NCBI RefSeq assembly: GCF_004785935.1 | Contig: NZ_SRRP01000001.1 | Span: forward strand, 1,364,001 to 1,428,000 | Direction of reading: 5' to 3' | DNA length: 64,000 nt | DNA from: Streptococcus rubneri | Lineage (GTDB): Bacteria; Bacillota; Bacilli; Lactobacillales; Streptococcaceae | Part shown: one piece after another, positions 22,627-31,970 of the stretch | Numbering within the stretch: the first letter of the stretch is position 1 | Layout of the letters: each line of letters opens with the position of its first letter | Program-made: the position numbers and the translations under genes | Notes under the pieces: generated by a model | The model's input: only the letters and a program-made list of their open reading frames with translations | The model's database searches: none | What the model was told of the DNA's origin: nothing

Positions 22627-23301
22627 ATGAACCAAATAGGTGCTAAAAGCGACCAAATAGATTTTTCCCCCTTTTTTACTTCAGAAACCTATATACTAGT
22701 CATGACTAAAAGTCAGAATACTCTGGAAAGACTGGTTGGTCAATTTAAACAACTGAAAAGGAAGCACACTATGATCTATGTGATTGAATACAATTATCCC
22801 TCCCAGCTGTTAGTCGAGCATATTAATAACTATCTGGAAAAAAAGCGGGTCCGCAATCTACCAGTGAAACTCGTCTATAATGGGAATATCGCCTATATCG
22901 ATTATGACTTAAAAAACATTTACTTCTTTTCCTGTCATGGAGACTCTGGAATTAATGCCTATAAAGAACTCGAACGTATTCGGAGAAATGATCCCTATGG
23001 ACGCATTATTGTCCATTCAAACAAGGTGGACGGACGCAGGCTCATGGACCACAAATTACAAGTCTATGGCTTGATGGAGCGGAGTATCAGTGACTATGGA
23101 AAGCCAGAAGTCTATTTTGAAGAGCTCGATTTTTTACTAGGAGACCTTTACGAAGAACTCTGGGAAATGGCTGCAGAAGCCAAATATGCTGCTGGTAAGA
23201 AACCAAACCAGCTCTTCCCGCGCTGGGGACCTCAAATCGGAATTTACCCACCTAAGCGTTATTCCATCCACCTCCGTCAAAATCCGGACGAAGACGATTA
23301 A
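22627..23301 (+). CDS. conserved streptococcal protein of unknown function
   Basis: A 224-residue soluble protein without signal peptide or membrane spans. The central part alternates strands and helices (YVIEYNYP, FFSCHGDSG, YGRIIVHSNK), and the C-terminus is acidic (NPDEDD). No catalytic motif or family is recognised. The start is uncertain: neither the ATG at 22627 nor the internal one near 22702 has a strong RBS. It marks the return to core-like codon use after the accessory region. Confidence 0.6.
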   Translation: MNQIGAKSDQIDFSPFFTSETYILVMTKSQNTLERLVGQFKQLKRKHTMIYVIEYNYPSQLLVEHINNYLEKKRVRNLPVKLVYNGNIAYIDYDLKNIYFFSCHGDSGINAYKELERIRRNDPYGRIIVHSNKVDGRRLMDHKLQVYGLMERSISDYGKPEVYFEELDFLLGDLYEELWEMAAEAKYAAGKKPNQLFPRWGPQIGIYPPKRYSIHLRQNPDEDD

Positions 23302-23352
23302 ACAATCAAAAGTGGAGCCTGGGGACAGGGTCCATTTTTTATGTTACAATGA

Positions 23353-24564
<1,212 letters not shown>

Positions 24565-24583
24565 ATATCAAAGGTTGTGAAAA

Positions 24584-25039
24584 ATGAACAGAAGAGAGTC
24601 AGTTGAATTTGTCAACATGTGCATGATTAAAAATGGGGACAAGGTTCTGGTTCAAGATCGAGTTAGTCCTGACTGGCCTGGCATTACTTTTCCTGGCGGA
24701 CATGTTGAACGTGGCGAATCCTTTGTCGCTGCGGTCATTCGTGAAGTGAGAGAAGAAACGGGTCTAACCATTTCTAAACCCCAACTCTGTGGTATCAAGG
24801 ACTGGTACGATGATGAGGATTACCGTTATGTCGTCCTTTTTTACAAGACCGAACACTTTACTGGTGAGCTCCAGTCTTCAGACGAAGGAAAGGCCTGGTG
24901 GGAAGAATTTGAAAATCTATCTCATCTAAAACTTGCAACCAATGATATGTCTGATATGCTTCGTGTTTTTTTGGAAGATGATCTCAGTGAATTCTTCTAC
25001 TATAAAGACGGTGACGACTGGCTTTATGATTTAAAATAG
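24584..25039 (+). CDS. Nudix hydrolase (MutT-like 8-oxo-dGTPase type)
   Basis: A 151-residue protein with a complete Nudix box, GGHVERGESFVAAVIREVRE then ETGL. This matches GX5EX7REUXEEXGU and binds the metals for pyrophosphate hydrolysis. Short length and lack of extra domains fit nucleotide-cleaning enzymes of the MutT/YtkD kind. The substrate is not readable from sequence. It follows the flavoprotein gene closely and ends 30 bases from the convergent MerR gene. Confidence 0.8.
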   Translation: MNRRESVEFVNMCMIKNGDKVLVQDRVSPDWPGITFPGGHVERGESFVAAVIREVREETGLTISKPQLCGIKDWYDDEDYRYVVLFYKTEHFTGELQSSDEGKAWWEEFENLSHLKLATNDMSDMLRVFLEDDLSEFFYYKDGDDWLYDLK

Positions 25040-25068
25040 CAAATAGTCGGCGGAGAGTCCTCCGTCGA

Positions 25069-25809
25069 TTATTTGCTCTGTTTTTCAACATAGTGGGCAA
25101 TCACATCTGATGTGTACTGGGCTGTTCCAGGTCCAAATTTATCAATATTTTCCTTGAACTCAGGGTTATAGACGTATCCTTTACCGATATGTCCGAAGAC
25201 TTCAATAGAGCAGTCAAATCCATAAGTACGAATGGCTTGCAAGAGCTTGGCTGCTTGCTCTTGGTTTTCAATTGCTGTTGCAGGTAAACCAGCTTGAAGA
25301 TTTTGTGCTAAAGTTTGAAAGACTTGGTTAAAGGCAGCCGTAGACTCATCTTCACGACCTTTTTGGCGTTCGAGGGCTTGATCCATGACTTCTTGGCCAT
25401 ACTTCTCCACCGCTTCTTTCTGGTATTTTTGATGATCTTGATAGCTAAATCCAGTGAATTTTTCCTCAATGGTCATTTTTCTTTCTCCTTTTTGTTCTTG
25501 AATCGTTTTTTGCAAGGTGGAAATCAAGGTATCCAGATGTTGCCTTTCTCGAGTTAGATAGTCCAACTGTCTAGTCAAATGGGGCAATAAATCTATTCTT
25601 TCTTCCTTTAATAGCTCTGCTATTTTCTCTAAAGAAAACCCTAGATATTTGTAGTAAAGAATGACCTGAAGGCGTTCCAAATCCTCTTGACTGTAAGTTC
25701 GATAGCCGTTTTCCGACTTTAAGGGGACCAAGAGTCCTATCTTGTCATAGTGGTGCAGGGTCTTGACAGAGACACCTGAAAGCTGCGCAGCTTCTTTTAT
25801 TTGGTACAT
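25069..25809 (-). CDS. MerR-family regulator with TipAS drug-recognition domain
   Basis: A 246-residue activator: MerR helix-turn-helix (1-70, VKTLHHYDKIGLL), a long dimerisation helix (about 75-110) and a TipAS-type domain (about 125-245) that binds thiopeptide or other drug-like ligands in TipA and Mta relatives. It is expressed from its own promoter with the 19-base spacer typical of MerR control (25830-25860), so it is probably autoregulated. The target beyond itself is not evident; the divergent transporter gene lies 249 bases away with a separate promoter. Confidence 0.85.
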   Translation of the reverse strand: MYQIKEAAQLSGVSVKTLHHYDKIGLLVPLKSENGYRTYSQEDLERLQVILYYKYLGFSLEKIAELLKEERIDLLPHLTRQLDYLTRERQHLDTLISTLQKTIQEQKGERKMTIEEKFTGFSYQDHQKYQKEAVEKYGQEVMDQALERQKGREDESTAAFNQVFQTLAQNLQAGLPATAIENQEQAAKLLQAIRTYGFDCSIEVFGHIGKGYVYNPEFKENIDKFGPGTAQYTSDVIAHYVEKQSK

Positions 25810-25829
25810 GATTTGCTCCTTACAATGAT

Positions 25830-25860
25830 AGTATACCCCCTCCCCTTAGGTTAGAGTCAA
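25830..25860 (-). promoter_or_regulatory. MerR-type promoter with 19-bp spacer
   Basis: Minus strand: TTGACT (complement of 25855-25860), 19 bases, TATACT (complement of 25830-25835). The spacer is G-rich and contains a partial dyad CTCTAACCT/AAGGGGAG. A long spacer is the hallmark of promoters that MerR proteins activate by DNA twisting. Confidence 0.7.
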
Positions 25861-25920
25861 GTGTTTTTGCGAAAATTTTTAACTTTTTGAGAAAACTATA
25901 AAAACATGAAAACCGCTTTC

Positions 25921-26030
25921 TTGACAGTCTTTAAAAATCATGATAGGATAATCAAGTCTATCAATCACACAGAAGGCTCCTAAAGAGCCATTGAGAGAAG
26001 GCTATTTGACAACTCAAGTAGCCTTTTCTT
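25921..26030 (+). promoter_or_regulatory. promoter and attenuator-like leader of NSS transporter
   Basis: TTGACA (25921-25926) with TAGGAT or GATAAT as -10 (25944-25952). The leader holds a small hairpin GGCTC, CTAAA, GAGCC (25975-25989). A terminator-like hairpin of 12 bp (25998-26009 with 26014-26025) with TTTTCTT follows, 28 bases before the start codon. The word AGAAGGCT occurs at 25971 and 25996, so the first copy could pair with the terminator's right arm and prevent termination. Confidence 0.55.
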
Positions 26031-26057
26031 ATTTAAAAATAGATCGGAGTTTTAAAG

Positions 26058-27398
26058 ATGTCTGAAAAATCTCAATGGGGTTCCAAAATTGGCTTCATCC
26101 TAGCCTCTGCAGGTTCTGCAATTGGCCTTGGGGCTGTTTGGAAGTTTCCCTATATGACCGCTGCTAATGGAGGCGGAAGTTTCCTTCTTATTTTTTTGAT
26201 AGCAACTCTACTTATCGGCTTCCCTCTCTTACTGGCTGAATTTACTCTAGGACGTGCAGCTGGTGTTTCTGCCATTAAGACCTTTGGAAAACTCGGTGGC
26301 CGTCGCCTTTATGATGGGATCGGTTGGATCGGTGCCTTTGCCCTGTTCATCCTCCTCTCCTTCTACAGTGTCATCGGTGGCTGGATCCTGATTTATTTAG
26401 GGGTCGCCTTGGGAGAGTTATTCCAGCTTCTTTCAGTTAACGACTACACCCAGCTCTTTGGGGAGATTATTTCAAATCCCTGGTTGGCTCTAGGAGCCCA
26501 AGCCATCTTCATCTTCCTCAATGTCTTGATTGTTTCAAAGGGGGTAGAACAAGGGATTGAAAAGGCCTCAAAATTCATGATGCCTCTCCTCTTCATTATT
26601 TTCTTAGTCATGATTGGTCGTTCCTTGACCTTACCTGGCGCTTGGGAGGGAGTTAGCTACTTCCTCAAGCCAAACTTCTCCAAGATAACCAGCCAAGGTC
26701 TACTCTATGCCTTGGGCCAATCGTTTTTCGCCCTCTCCCTAGGGGTAACGGCCATGTTGACCTATGCTTCCTATTTGGACAAGGACACTGACCTGGTCCA
26801 ATCCGGGATTTCCGTCGTCTTCATGAATATTGCCGTTTCCATCATGGCGGGCTTGGCGATCTTCCCAGCTATGTCAGCCTTTCAAATCCCTTCTACTAGT
26901 GGACCGGGCCTCCTCTTTGTAGTCCTTCCACAAGTCTTTGACAAGATGCCTTTTGGTACCCTCTTCTACCTGCTCTTCCTGCTTCTCTTTCTCTTTGCGA
27001 CCATTACCTCATCTGTCGTCATGTTAGAGATTAATGTCGGGAACGTCACCAACCAAAACAATAAAAAGCGGGCTAAATGGAGTCAGATCATTGGCCTTCT
27101 GACCTTTATCTTTGGGATTCCATCTGCCCTTTCCTATGGCATCCTCTCTAAATGGACCCTCTTTGGAAAATCCTTCTTTGATTGTATGGACTTTTTGGTT
27201 TCCAACCTCCTTATGCCTTTTGGGGCTCTCTGCCTGTCTTTATTTACAGGCTATCTCTTTGATCAAGTCCTAGCCCAAGAAGAACTCAAGGTGGGAGAAG
27301 AGAAATCCAAACGCTTCTTCTTCAAGCTCTGGATTTTCTTGCTTCGCTTTGTGATTCCAATCGTCATCCTCATTGTCTTTATTACACAATTTATCTAA
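26058..27398 (+). CDS. neurotransmitter:sodium symporter (NSS) family transporter
   Basis: A 446-residue integral membrane protein with 11-12 spans. The NSS signature is at the start (GSAIGLGAVWKFPY, about residues 18-31), with unwound helix 1 and helix 6 regions that bind sodium and substrate (LGQSFFALSLG, about 217-227). Bacterial members such as LeuT, TnaT and MhsT import amino acids, often hydrophobic or aromatic ones. The substrate cannot be assigned. It is monocistronic between its own leader and a terminator. Confidence 0.88.
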   Translation: MSEKSQWGSKIGFILASAGSAIGLGAVWKFPYMTAANGGGSFLLIFLIATLLIGFPLLLAEFTLGRAAGVSAIKTFGKLGGRRLYDGIGWIGAFALFILLSFYSVIGGWILIYLGVALGELFQLLSVNDYTQLFGEIISNPWLALGAQAIFIFLNVLIVSKGVEQGIEKASKFMMPLLFIIFLVMIGRSLTLPGAWEGVSYFLKPNFSKITSQGLLYALGQSFFALSLGVTAMLTYASYLDKDTDLVQSGISVVFMNIAVSIMAGLAIFPAMSAFQIPSTSGPGLLFVVLPQVFDKMPFGTLFYLLFLLLFLFATITSSVVMLEINVGNVTNQNNKKRAKWSQIIGLLTFIFGIPSALSYGILSKWTLFGKSFFDCMDFLVSNLLMPFGALCLSLFTGYLFDQVLAQEELKVGEEKSKRFFFKLWIFLLRFVIPIVILIVFITQFI

Positions 27399-27402
27399 AA
27401 CA

Positions 27403-27434
27403 AAATCCACGAACCCTCTGGGATTCGTGGATTT
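27403..27434. terminator. bidirectional terminator
   Basis: AAATCCACGAA (27403-27413) pairs with TTCGTGGATTT (27424-27434), with T tract right and A tract left. It serves both convergent genes. Confidence 0.85.
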
Positions 27435-27438
27435 TTCT

Positions 27439-28086
27439 TTATTTTGTAAGGGAAACACGGAAATCATTGTATTTGCTGTAGTCAAAGTCTTCATTAAGCC
27501 CTGTTACAAATACAATTGGTGTATAATGACCCTCTTCCAAAATGAAACCGGCTTTTACCTTAGCATTGGCTCCCCCAAGTCCAGCAATACCTGGAAGAAG
27601 AGCATCAAAAGCTCCAGGTTCATCTGTTTCCCAGTAATAGACATTACCAGAAGCTTGGACTGCCTTGGCTCTAGCTGTCGCTGTGCGAATTGGGTTCACA
27701 TCAGCTTGATAAAAGTTTGCTGTCGTAGTGACTGTTCCGTCCGCAGCAACGGTCATTTGGACATCTTTGGCAATTTCAGTTGTTCCAGTCCAAGTCCCTA
27801 TAAGCTCTTCTGGAACCATTTGAGTTGAAGCCGGAGAAGCCTTGTCATCATTTGTCGTGCCAGATGCTGTAGCAGTTTGACTTGAGTTTACTGCCTCTTC
27901 TGAACTCGCTTCAGTTGTTTTTGTGTTCTTCTTTTTAGAAGACTGATTTGTTTTTTTCTGACTAGACGACATTGAAGTCTGTGTTTCTTTTGCAGAAGAG
28001 TTGCTCTCTTCTTTTTTTGAACCACAGGCTACGAGTAGGCTTGCAGAAGTTAATCCTAAAAGTGCTAAACTTGTCCATTTTTTCAT
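27439..28086 (-). CDS. Ser/Lys-rich lipoprotein of unknown function
   Basis: A protein of about 215 residues with a lipoprotein signal peptide (lipobox LVAC, cysteine near residue 21). A low-complexity Ser/Lys/Thr linker (about 22-95) is followed by a globular beta-rich domain (about 98-215, starting LIGTWTGTTE). This plan is common for streptococcal surface lipoproteins whose small calycin-like domain stands off from the membrane. The function is unknown. The promoter upstream is good: TTGACA, 16 bases, TATAAT on the minus strand near 28115-28142. The ATG at 28086 is preferred for RBS spacing. Confidence 0.7.
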   Translation of the reverse strand: MKKWTSLALLGLTSASLLVACGSKKEESNSSAKETQTSMSSSQKKTNQSSKKKNTKTTEASSEEAVNSSQTATASGTTNDDKASPASTQMVPEELIGTWTGTTEIAKDVQMTVAADGTVTTTANFYQADVNPIRTATARAKAVQASGNVYYWETDEPGAFDALLPGIAGLGGANAKVKAGFILEEGHYTPIVFVTGLNEDFDYSKYNDFRVSLTK

Positions 28087-28212
28087 GATCATGATACCTC
28101 ACTAAAATTTATATTAGCTATTATATTACAATATTACACAATGTCAAGTTTTTTTTGAAATATTTTTGTAATATTTGCAACAAATAGTAATTTGTCTAAA
28201 AATTCAGGAGAT

Positions 28213-28542
28213 TCAGGCGACTAGCAATCGGAAGAGGGCAACCAAGACAATCCCGAATAGAACCGTTCCCATTAGGTTTTTGTAGCGAAATGCTACCATC
28301 ATGGTCGGAATGGTTGCGACCAGATCCACCCACCGAACCTGAGGGAGCTGGCCCGCTTTCCCCTCTACTAGACTTGAAAGGATCAAGGCAAAAATGATGG
28401 CAATGGGAAGGTACTTTAGAAAACGCAGAACTGGATCTGGCAGACCCCGGTATTTGACCAAAACGAAGGGCAGAATACGTGGAATCCAGGTGACCACTGC
28501 GGACATCAAAATAACCAAAAAAATCCAGCTATTCACGCGCAT
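28213..28542 (-). CDS. azlD: AzlD-family branched-chain amino acid export subunit
   Basis: A 109-residue membrane protein with four hydrophobic segments, the size and layout of AzlD. It overlaps the azlC gene by 14 bases, so the two are translationally coupled. AzlCD exports branched-chain amino acids and the leucine analogue azaleucine. Family recognition comes from the combination of length, the TWIPRILPFVLV start region and the partner gene. Confidence 0.8.
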   Translation of the reverse strand: MRVNSWIFLVILMSAVVTWIPRILPFVLVKYRGLPDPVLRFLKYLPIAIIFALILSSLVEGKAGQLPQVRWVDLVATIPTMMVAFRYKNLMGTVLFGIVLVALFRLLVA

Positions 28543-29224
28543 CGCACATCACCCCCACGAAACAACCTGTTAAAGTAGCTACTAAAACGGCTAATGATTG
28601 AGTCAAAAAGAAGGTCAAGAGGAAAAAGCTAAGAGCTACTGCACCTAAGACAAGGAGCATGGTTGTCATCTTTTCCGTCAAACGCATCCCTTGAAACTGA
28701 CCAGCAAAAATCCCAATAAACATGGCAACTAGTGCAAAGTCCAGGCCGAAGGCACTAGGATTAGGTAAGAGCGAACCCAGCGCTGTCCCCAAAATGGTTG
28801 ATGAGCCCCAGGCTAAATAACCGACCACGTTATTGCCATGCATCCAGGGAACAGTGATTCGGTCATTTTTCAATTTTTCGCTTAAATAAACCCCGTAACT
28901 TTCATCTGTCAACAAACTACCAATTCCAATATTCTGGAGCAGGCTAGCCTCCTTAAAATCGGGGGAGGTATGGAGACTCATAAGCATATTACGCAAATTG
29001 ATGAAAAAGACGGTTAAGGTAATATTCATAATGGACGAATGAACCGCAATCAAAGAGATCATGGCAAACTGAGAAGCTCCTGCGTAAACCAAGAGACTCA
29101 TCAATCCCATTTCTAAAGGCGAGAGATAGGGCGATGCCACCACACCACAGGCTAAGCCAATACTGATATAACCTAGAGCTGTCGGAAGAGCATCTCTGAC
29201 CCCCTGCTGAAAATTCTTCTCCAC
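28529..29224 (-). CDS. azlC: AzlC-family branched-chain amino acid exporter
   Basis: A 231-residue membrane protein with about seven spans. Family features include ALPTALGYISIGLACGV near the N-terminus, YAGASQFAMI (about 47-56) and a TDESYG motif (about 106-111) in a cytoplasmic loop. AzlC forms the exporter with AzlD. A TATAAT in the short upstream gap (complement of about 29251-29256) is the likely promoter. The lysogenic-looking neighbours end here and the gene order continues into tsaD. Confidence 0.82.
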   Translation of the reverse strand: MEKNFQQGVRDALPTALGYISIGLACGVVASPYLSPLEMGLMSLLVYAGASQFAMISLIAVHSSIMNITLTVFFINLRNMLMSLHTSPDFKEASLLQNIGIGSLLTDESYGVYLSEKLKNDRITVPWMHGNNVVGYLAWGSSTILGTALGSLLPNPSAFGLDFALVAMFIGIFAGQFQGMRLTEKMTTMLLVLGAVALSFFLLTFFLTQSLAVLVATLTGCFVGVMCDARE

Positions 29225-29266
29225 TCTTTCTTCCTTTCTTTTTTGATGCTATCTATTATAACAAAA

Positions 29267-29295
29267 AAAGGACGGGAATCGTCCTCCCGTCCTTT
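29267..29295 (-). terminator. intrinsic terminator of tsaD operon
   Basis: AAAGGACGGGA (29267-29277) pairs with TCCCGTCCTTT (29285-29295); leftward it is followed by a T7 run. Confidence 0.85.
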
Positions 29296-29310
29296 ATGTT
29301 CGTTTTTTAA

Positions 29311-30333
29311 CTAATCTAAGTTCTCTTCTATCGGAGCAAAAGCCAGACTTGGTTTGGCATTGAGATCTAAGCTAGCAAAATTTCCCTTATTCCATTCGCT
29401 GACACTGGCATAGGCAATCATCCCTGCATTGTCACCGCAGAGGCGCAGAGGAGGAATGATGACCTTAACATCTGTGATCTCAGAAGCCAAGCGTTCACGA
29501 AGACCTTGATTGGCCGCGACTCCTCCAGCTACCACCAGGGTTTTAACCGGGTATCTTTCTAGGGCTTTTTTTGTCTTGGCCATCAAGATATCCATCACCG
29601 CAGCTTGGAAGGAAGCCGATAGATCTTCCTTAGACAGACTCTCACCTTTTTGCTCGGCATTGTGGTGGAGATTGATAAAGGCTGATTTGAGCCCTGAGAA
29701 TGAGAACTCCAAATTATCTTCCTTGATCATGGCACGGGGGAAATCGTAGATATCCTGACCCTTATGCGCTAACTCGTCAATCTCGCGACCGGCTGGATAG
29801 GTCAAGCCCATGACGCGGCCAACCTTATCATAGGCCTCACCAACCGCATCATCACGCGTTTCCCCAACAATCTTATAATCACCAGCCTCCGAAACATAGA
29901 CCAACTCGGTGTGCCCTCCGCTGACCAGCAAGGCCAAGAGCGGAAATTCTAAAGGCTCGACGCTTTGAGCTGCCATCAAGTGGCCGGCCATGTGGTTGAC
30001 AGGAATCAAATGAATTCCATGCGCCCAAGCAAAGGCCTTGGCCGCAGCAAGGCCGACCAAAAGAGCTCCAACCAGACCTGGTCCATAGGTCACCGCAACC
30101 GCTGTGATTTCTTCTTCTGTAATTCCCGCTTCTTCTAGCGCTTCCTCAATACAGGCTGTAATGACTTCGACATGGTGCCGACTGGCGACTTCTGGAACCA
30201 CTCCCCCGAATCGTTTATGGCTGTCAATTTGGCTGGCAATGACATTGGACAAGAGCTCTGTGTCGTTCTTTAAAACGGCGACACTGGTCTCATCACAAGA
30301 TGTTTCAAATGCCAAAATATATCTATCCTTCAT
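29311..30333 (-). CDS. tsaD: tRNA threonylcarbamoyltransferase TsaD
   Basis: A 340-residue ASKHA-fold protein with the metal-binding HMAGH (about residues 111-115), [11 protein letters not shown] and a C-terminal [10 protein letters not shown]. TsaD transfers the threonylcarbamoyl group to A37 of tRNAs that read ANN codons, working with TsaB and TsaE. It is the last gene of a tsaB-rimI-tsaD operon and overlaps rimI by 11 bases. Length is normal for the family and all key residues are present. Confidence 0.96.
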   Translation of the reverse strand: MKDRYILAFETSCDETSVAVLKNDTELLSNVIASQIDSHKRFGGVVPEVASRHHVEVITACIEEALEEAGITEEEITAVAVTYGPGLVGALLVGLAAAKAFAWAHGIHLIPVNHMAGHLMAAQSVEPLEFPLLALLVSGGHTELVYVSEAGDYKIVGETRDDAVGEAYDKVGRVMGLTYPAGREIDELAHKGQDIYDFPRAMIKEDNLEFSFSGLKSAFINLHHNAEQKGESLSKEDLSASFQAAVMDILMAKTKKALERYPVKTLVVAGGVAANQGLRERLASEITDVKVIIPPLRLCGDNAGMIAYASVSEWNKGNFASLDLNAKPSLAFAPIEENLD

Positions 30334-30760
30334 TTGCTTCCCTTTTCATCATAATAGCGTCTTCGGTAGGTGCATGATAATACCCTTTCCGGCAACCAAT
30401 TTCTTTAAATCCTTGTTTTTGATAGAGAGTCCGAGCTGGAACATTTCCTTCTCTCACCTCTAAAAAGACCTCTTTCTCCTGAGAAACAGTTTCTAGTAAC
30501 TGACGAGCAATCCCGCGACCTTGCCACTCTTTTCGAACAGCAATTTGGACGACTTCTAACTCATAGAGGTTTTCTTGTATGGCTAAGAAACCGACCAATT
30601 CTTCGCCACTATAGGCAAAGGCATACCAGTTTTGAGATTGACCAAGATCCGCTAGGACTTGCTTCAAGGTCCAAGGACTTTGTCCATAGACATCATCTAA
30701 GATTTCTATCAACTGAGGGGCTAAATCTAGTCGACCTACTTCCTTCTCGATTCGGATCAT
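30323..30760 (-). CDS. rimI: ribosomal protein S18-alanine N-acetyltransferase RimI
   Basis: A 145-residue GNAT acetyltransferase with the acetyl-CoA pyrophosphate loop [15 protein letters not shown] (about residues 77-91) and a C-terminal [13 protein letters not shown] segment. It acetylates the N-terminal alanine of ribosomal protein S18 and possibly other proteins. It overlaps tsaB by four bases (ATGA) and tsaD by eleven, so translation is coupled. Confidence 0.9.
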   Translation of the reverse strand: MIRIEKEVGRLDLAPQLIEILDDVYGQSPWTLKQVLADLGQSQNWYAFAYSGEELVGFLAIQENLYELEVVQIAVRKEWQGRGIARQLLETVSQEKEVFLEVREGNVPARTLYQKQGFKEIGCRKGYYHAPTEDAIMMKREANEG

Positions 30761-31440
30761 AGGCGTTTGATGTAGGACTGACCGGAGTCTTGATGGTCCT
30801 TGAGCCAGTTTTCCTCAGCCTCTACGCGCTTGAGGTAGTTGGGGACAAAACCATGAACGGAGACAGCTTCCTTTTTAAGTCCTAATCGGCCGATCCGTAC
30901 CGCATCCGGTAGGGTTTCTACCATCTGAGCATGTGGCAAGGCTTCTTGTATCTGCTCACGAAAGGCTTCCACTTCCCCAAGGAAGGTCACCTTTTCAGCT
31001 CCCTTTACTCTTTCTAACACCGCTTCAAAAGAAAGGTGAGCCTCCGGGTAGACCAGCTGATCCTCTTGGTAAAAGCCCGCATAGACATGGTTGCGCCGCG
31101 CATCCATTACTGGAATGGCCAGACCTTCTATCTCTTCTGGCACCAAGGCTAGTAAACTAGAGACCCCTACTAAATCGATCTTTAAGGTTTGGGCCAGGGT
31201 TTTAGCCGTTGCTACCGCAATCCGCAAGCCAGTATAGGATCCTGGGCCTTCTGCTACTATAATGCGATCTAGATCCGTCGGTTTCCAATCAATGCTGGCC
31301 ATTAAAAATTCAATGGCAGGCATTAAGGTAATACTGTGGTTTTTCTTGATCGTAAGCGTCAGCTCTGCTAATAAGTTTTCTTCCTCCAAAAGAGCAACTG
31401 ATAGGGCCTTACTGGAGGTGTCGAATGCTAATACTTTCAT
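30757..31440 (-). CDS. tsaB: threonylcarbamoyl-adenosine biosynthesis protein TsaB
   Basis: A 227-residue ASKHA-like protein with LAFDTSSKALSVAL at the start and EGPGSYTGLRI (about residues 65-75). It serves as scaffold in the TsaBD complex and lacks the catalytic metal site. The gene heads the operon tsaB-rimI-tsaD. A TTATACTA-like -10 lies just upstream near 31465. Confidence 0.93.
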   Translation of the reverse strand: MKVLAFDTSSKALSVALLEEENLLAELTLTIKKNHSITLMPAIEFLMASIDWKPTDLDRIIVAEGPGSYTGLRIAVATAKTLAQTLKIDLVGVSSLLALVPEEIEGLAIPVMDARRNHVYAGFYQEDQLVYPEAHLSFEAVLERVKGAEKVTFLGEVEAFREQIQEALPHAQMVETLPDAVRIGRLGLKKEAVSVHGFVPNYLKRVEAEENWLKDHQDSGQSYIKRL

Positions 31441-31616
31441 ATTTTCTCCTCGTTGTCTGTTTCATATTATACTACAAATAGACGCCAAACGGTAGAGGAA
31501 GCTTTCCCGGCCTATGAAATTCTCTCCTCACTTTTCTGTTCCTTATTCCTTCTAAAAAAGCGCTTCCTTCTGCCATCAGACCCTGCTTGCTTCTTTTCCT
31601 AAAGGCTTATTTATGG

Positions 31617-31700
31617 TATAATGAATAATAATTGTATCGAATCAGGACAACAGAAAGTAAGAATAGAAGTCTCAGCTAGCTACTAGCTGTTTCTTTTCTG
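31617..31700 (+). promoter_or_regulatory. promoter and hairpin leader of rpoY-rnjA
   Basis: Extended -10 TGGTATAAT (TATAAT 31617-31622). The roughly 110-base leader contains CAGCTAG, CTA, CTAGCTG (31673-31689) followed by TTTCTTTTC, embedded in a longer imperfect stem from CAGAAA (31651) to TTTCTG (31695). It could act as attenuator or as a cleavage target of RNase J1 itself; this is inference. Confidence 0.5.
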
Positions 31701-31736
31701 CTACAGTCCGAACAAGCGAAAGGAACCGAAACGAAA

Positions 31737-31967
31737 ATGATTTACAAAGTTTTCTACCAAGAAACAAAAGAACGCAACCCTCGTCGTGAAACGACTCATG
31801 CCCTCTATCTCGATATTGATGCTAAGAATGAGTTGGAAGGACGCATTGAAGCTCGTCGCATCGTTGAAGAAAATACATCATACAACATCGAATTTATCAC
31901 CCTCTTGTCAGACCAACATCTAGAATATGAAAAAGAGTCTGGCGCATTTGAAATTACGGAGTTCTAA
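31737..31967 (+). CDS. rpoY: RNA polymerase epsilon subunit RpoY
   Basis: A 76-residue protein of the DUF1447 family (MIYKVFYQ, then [10 protein letters not shown]), the epsilon subunit that binds the Gram-positive RNA polymerase near its downstream DNA channel. It lies three bases upstream of the RNase J1 gene, the conserved arrangement in streptococci. Length is typical. Confidence 0.93.
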   Translation: MIYKVFYQETKERNPRRETTHALYLDIDAKNELEGRIEARRIVEENTSYNIEFITLLSDQHLEYEKESGAFEITEF

Positions 31968-31970
31968 TCC

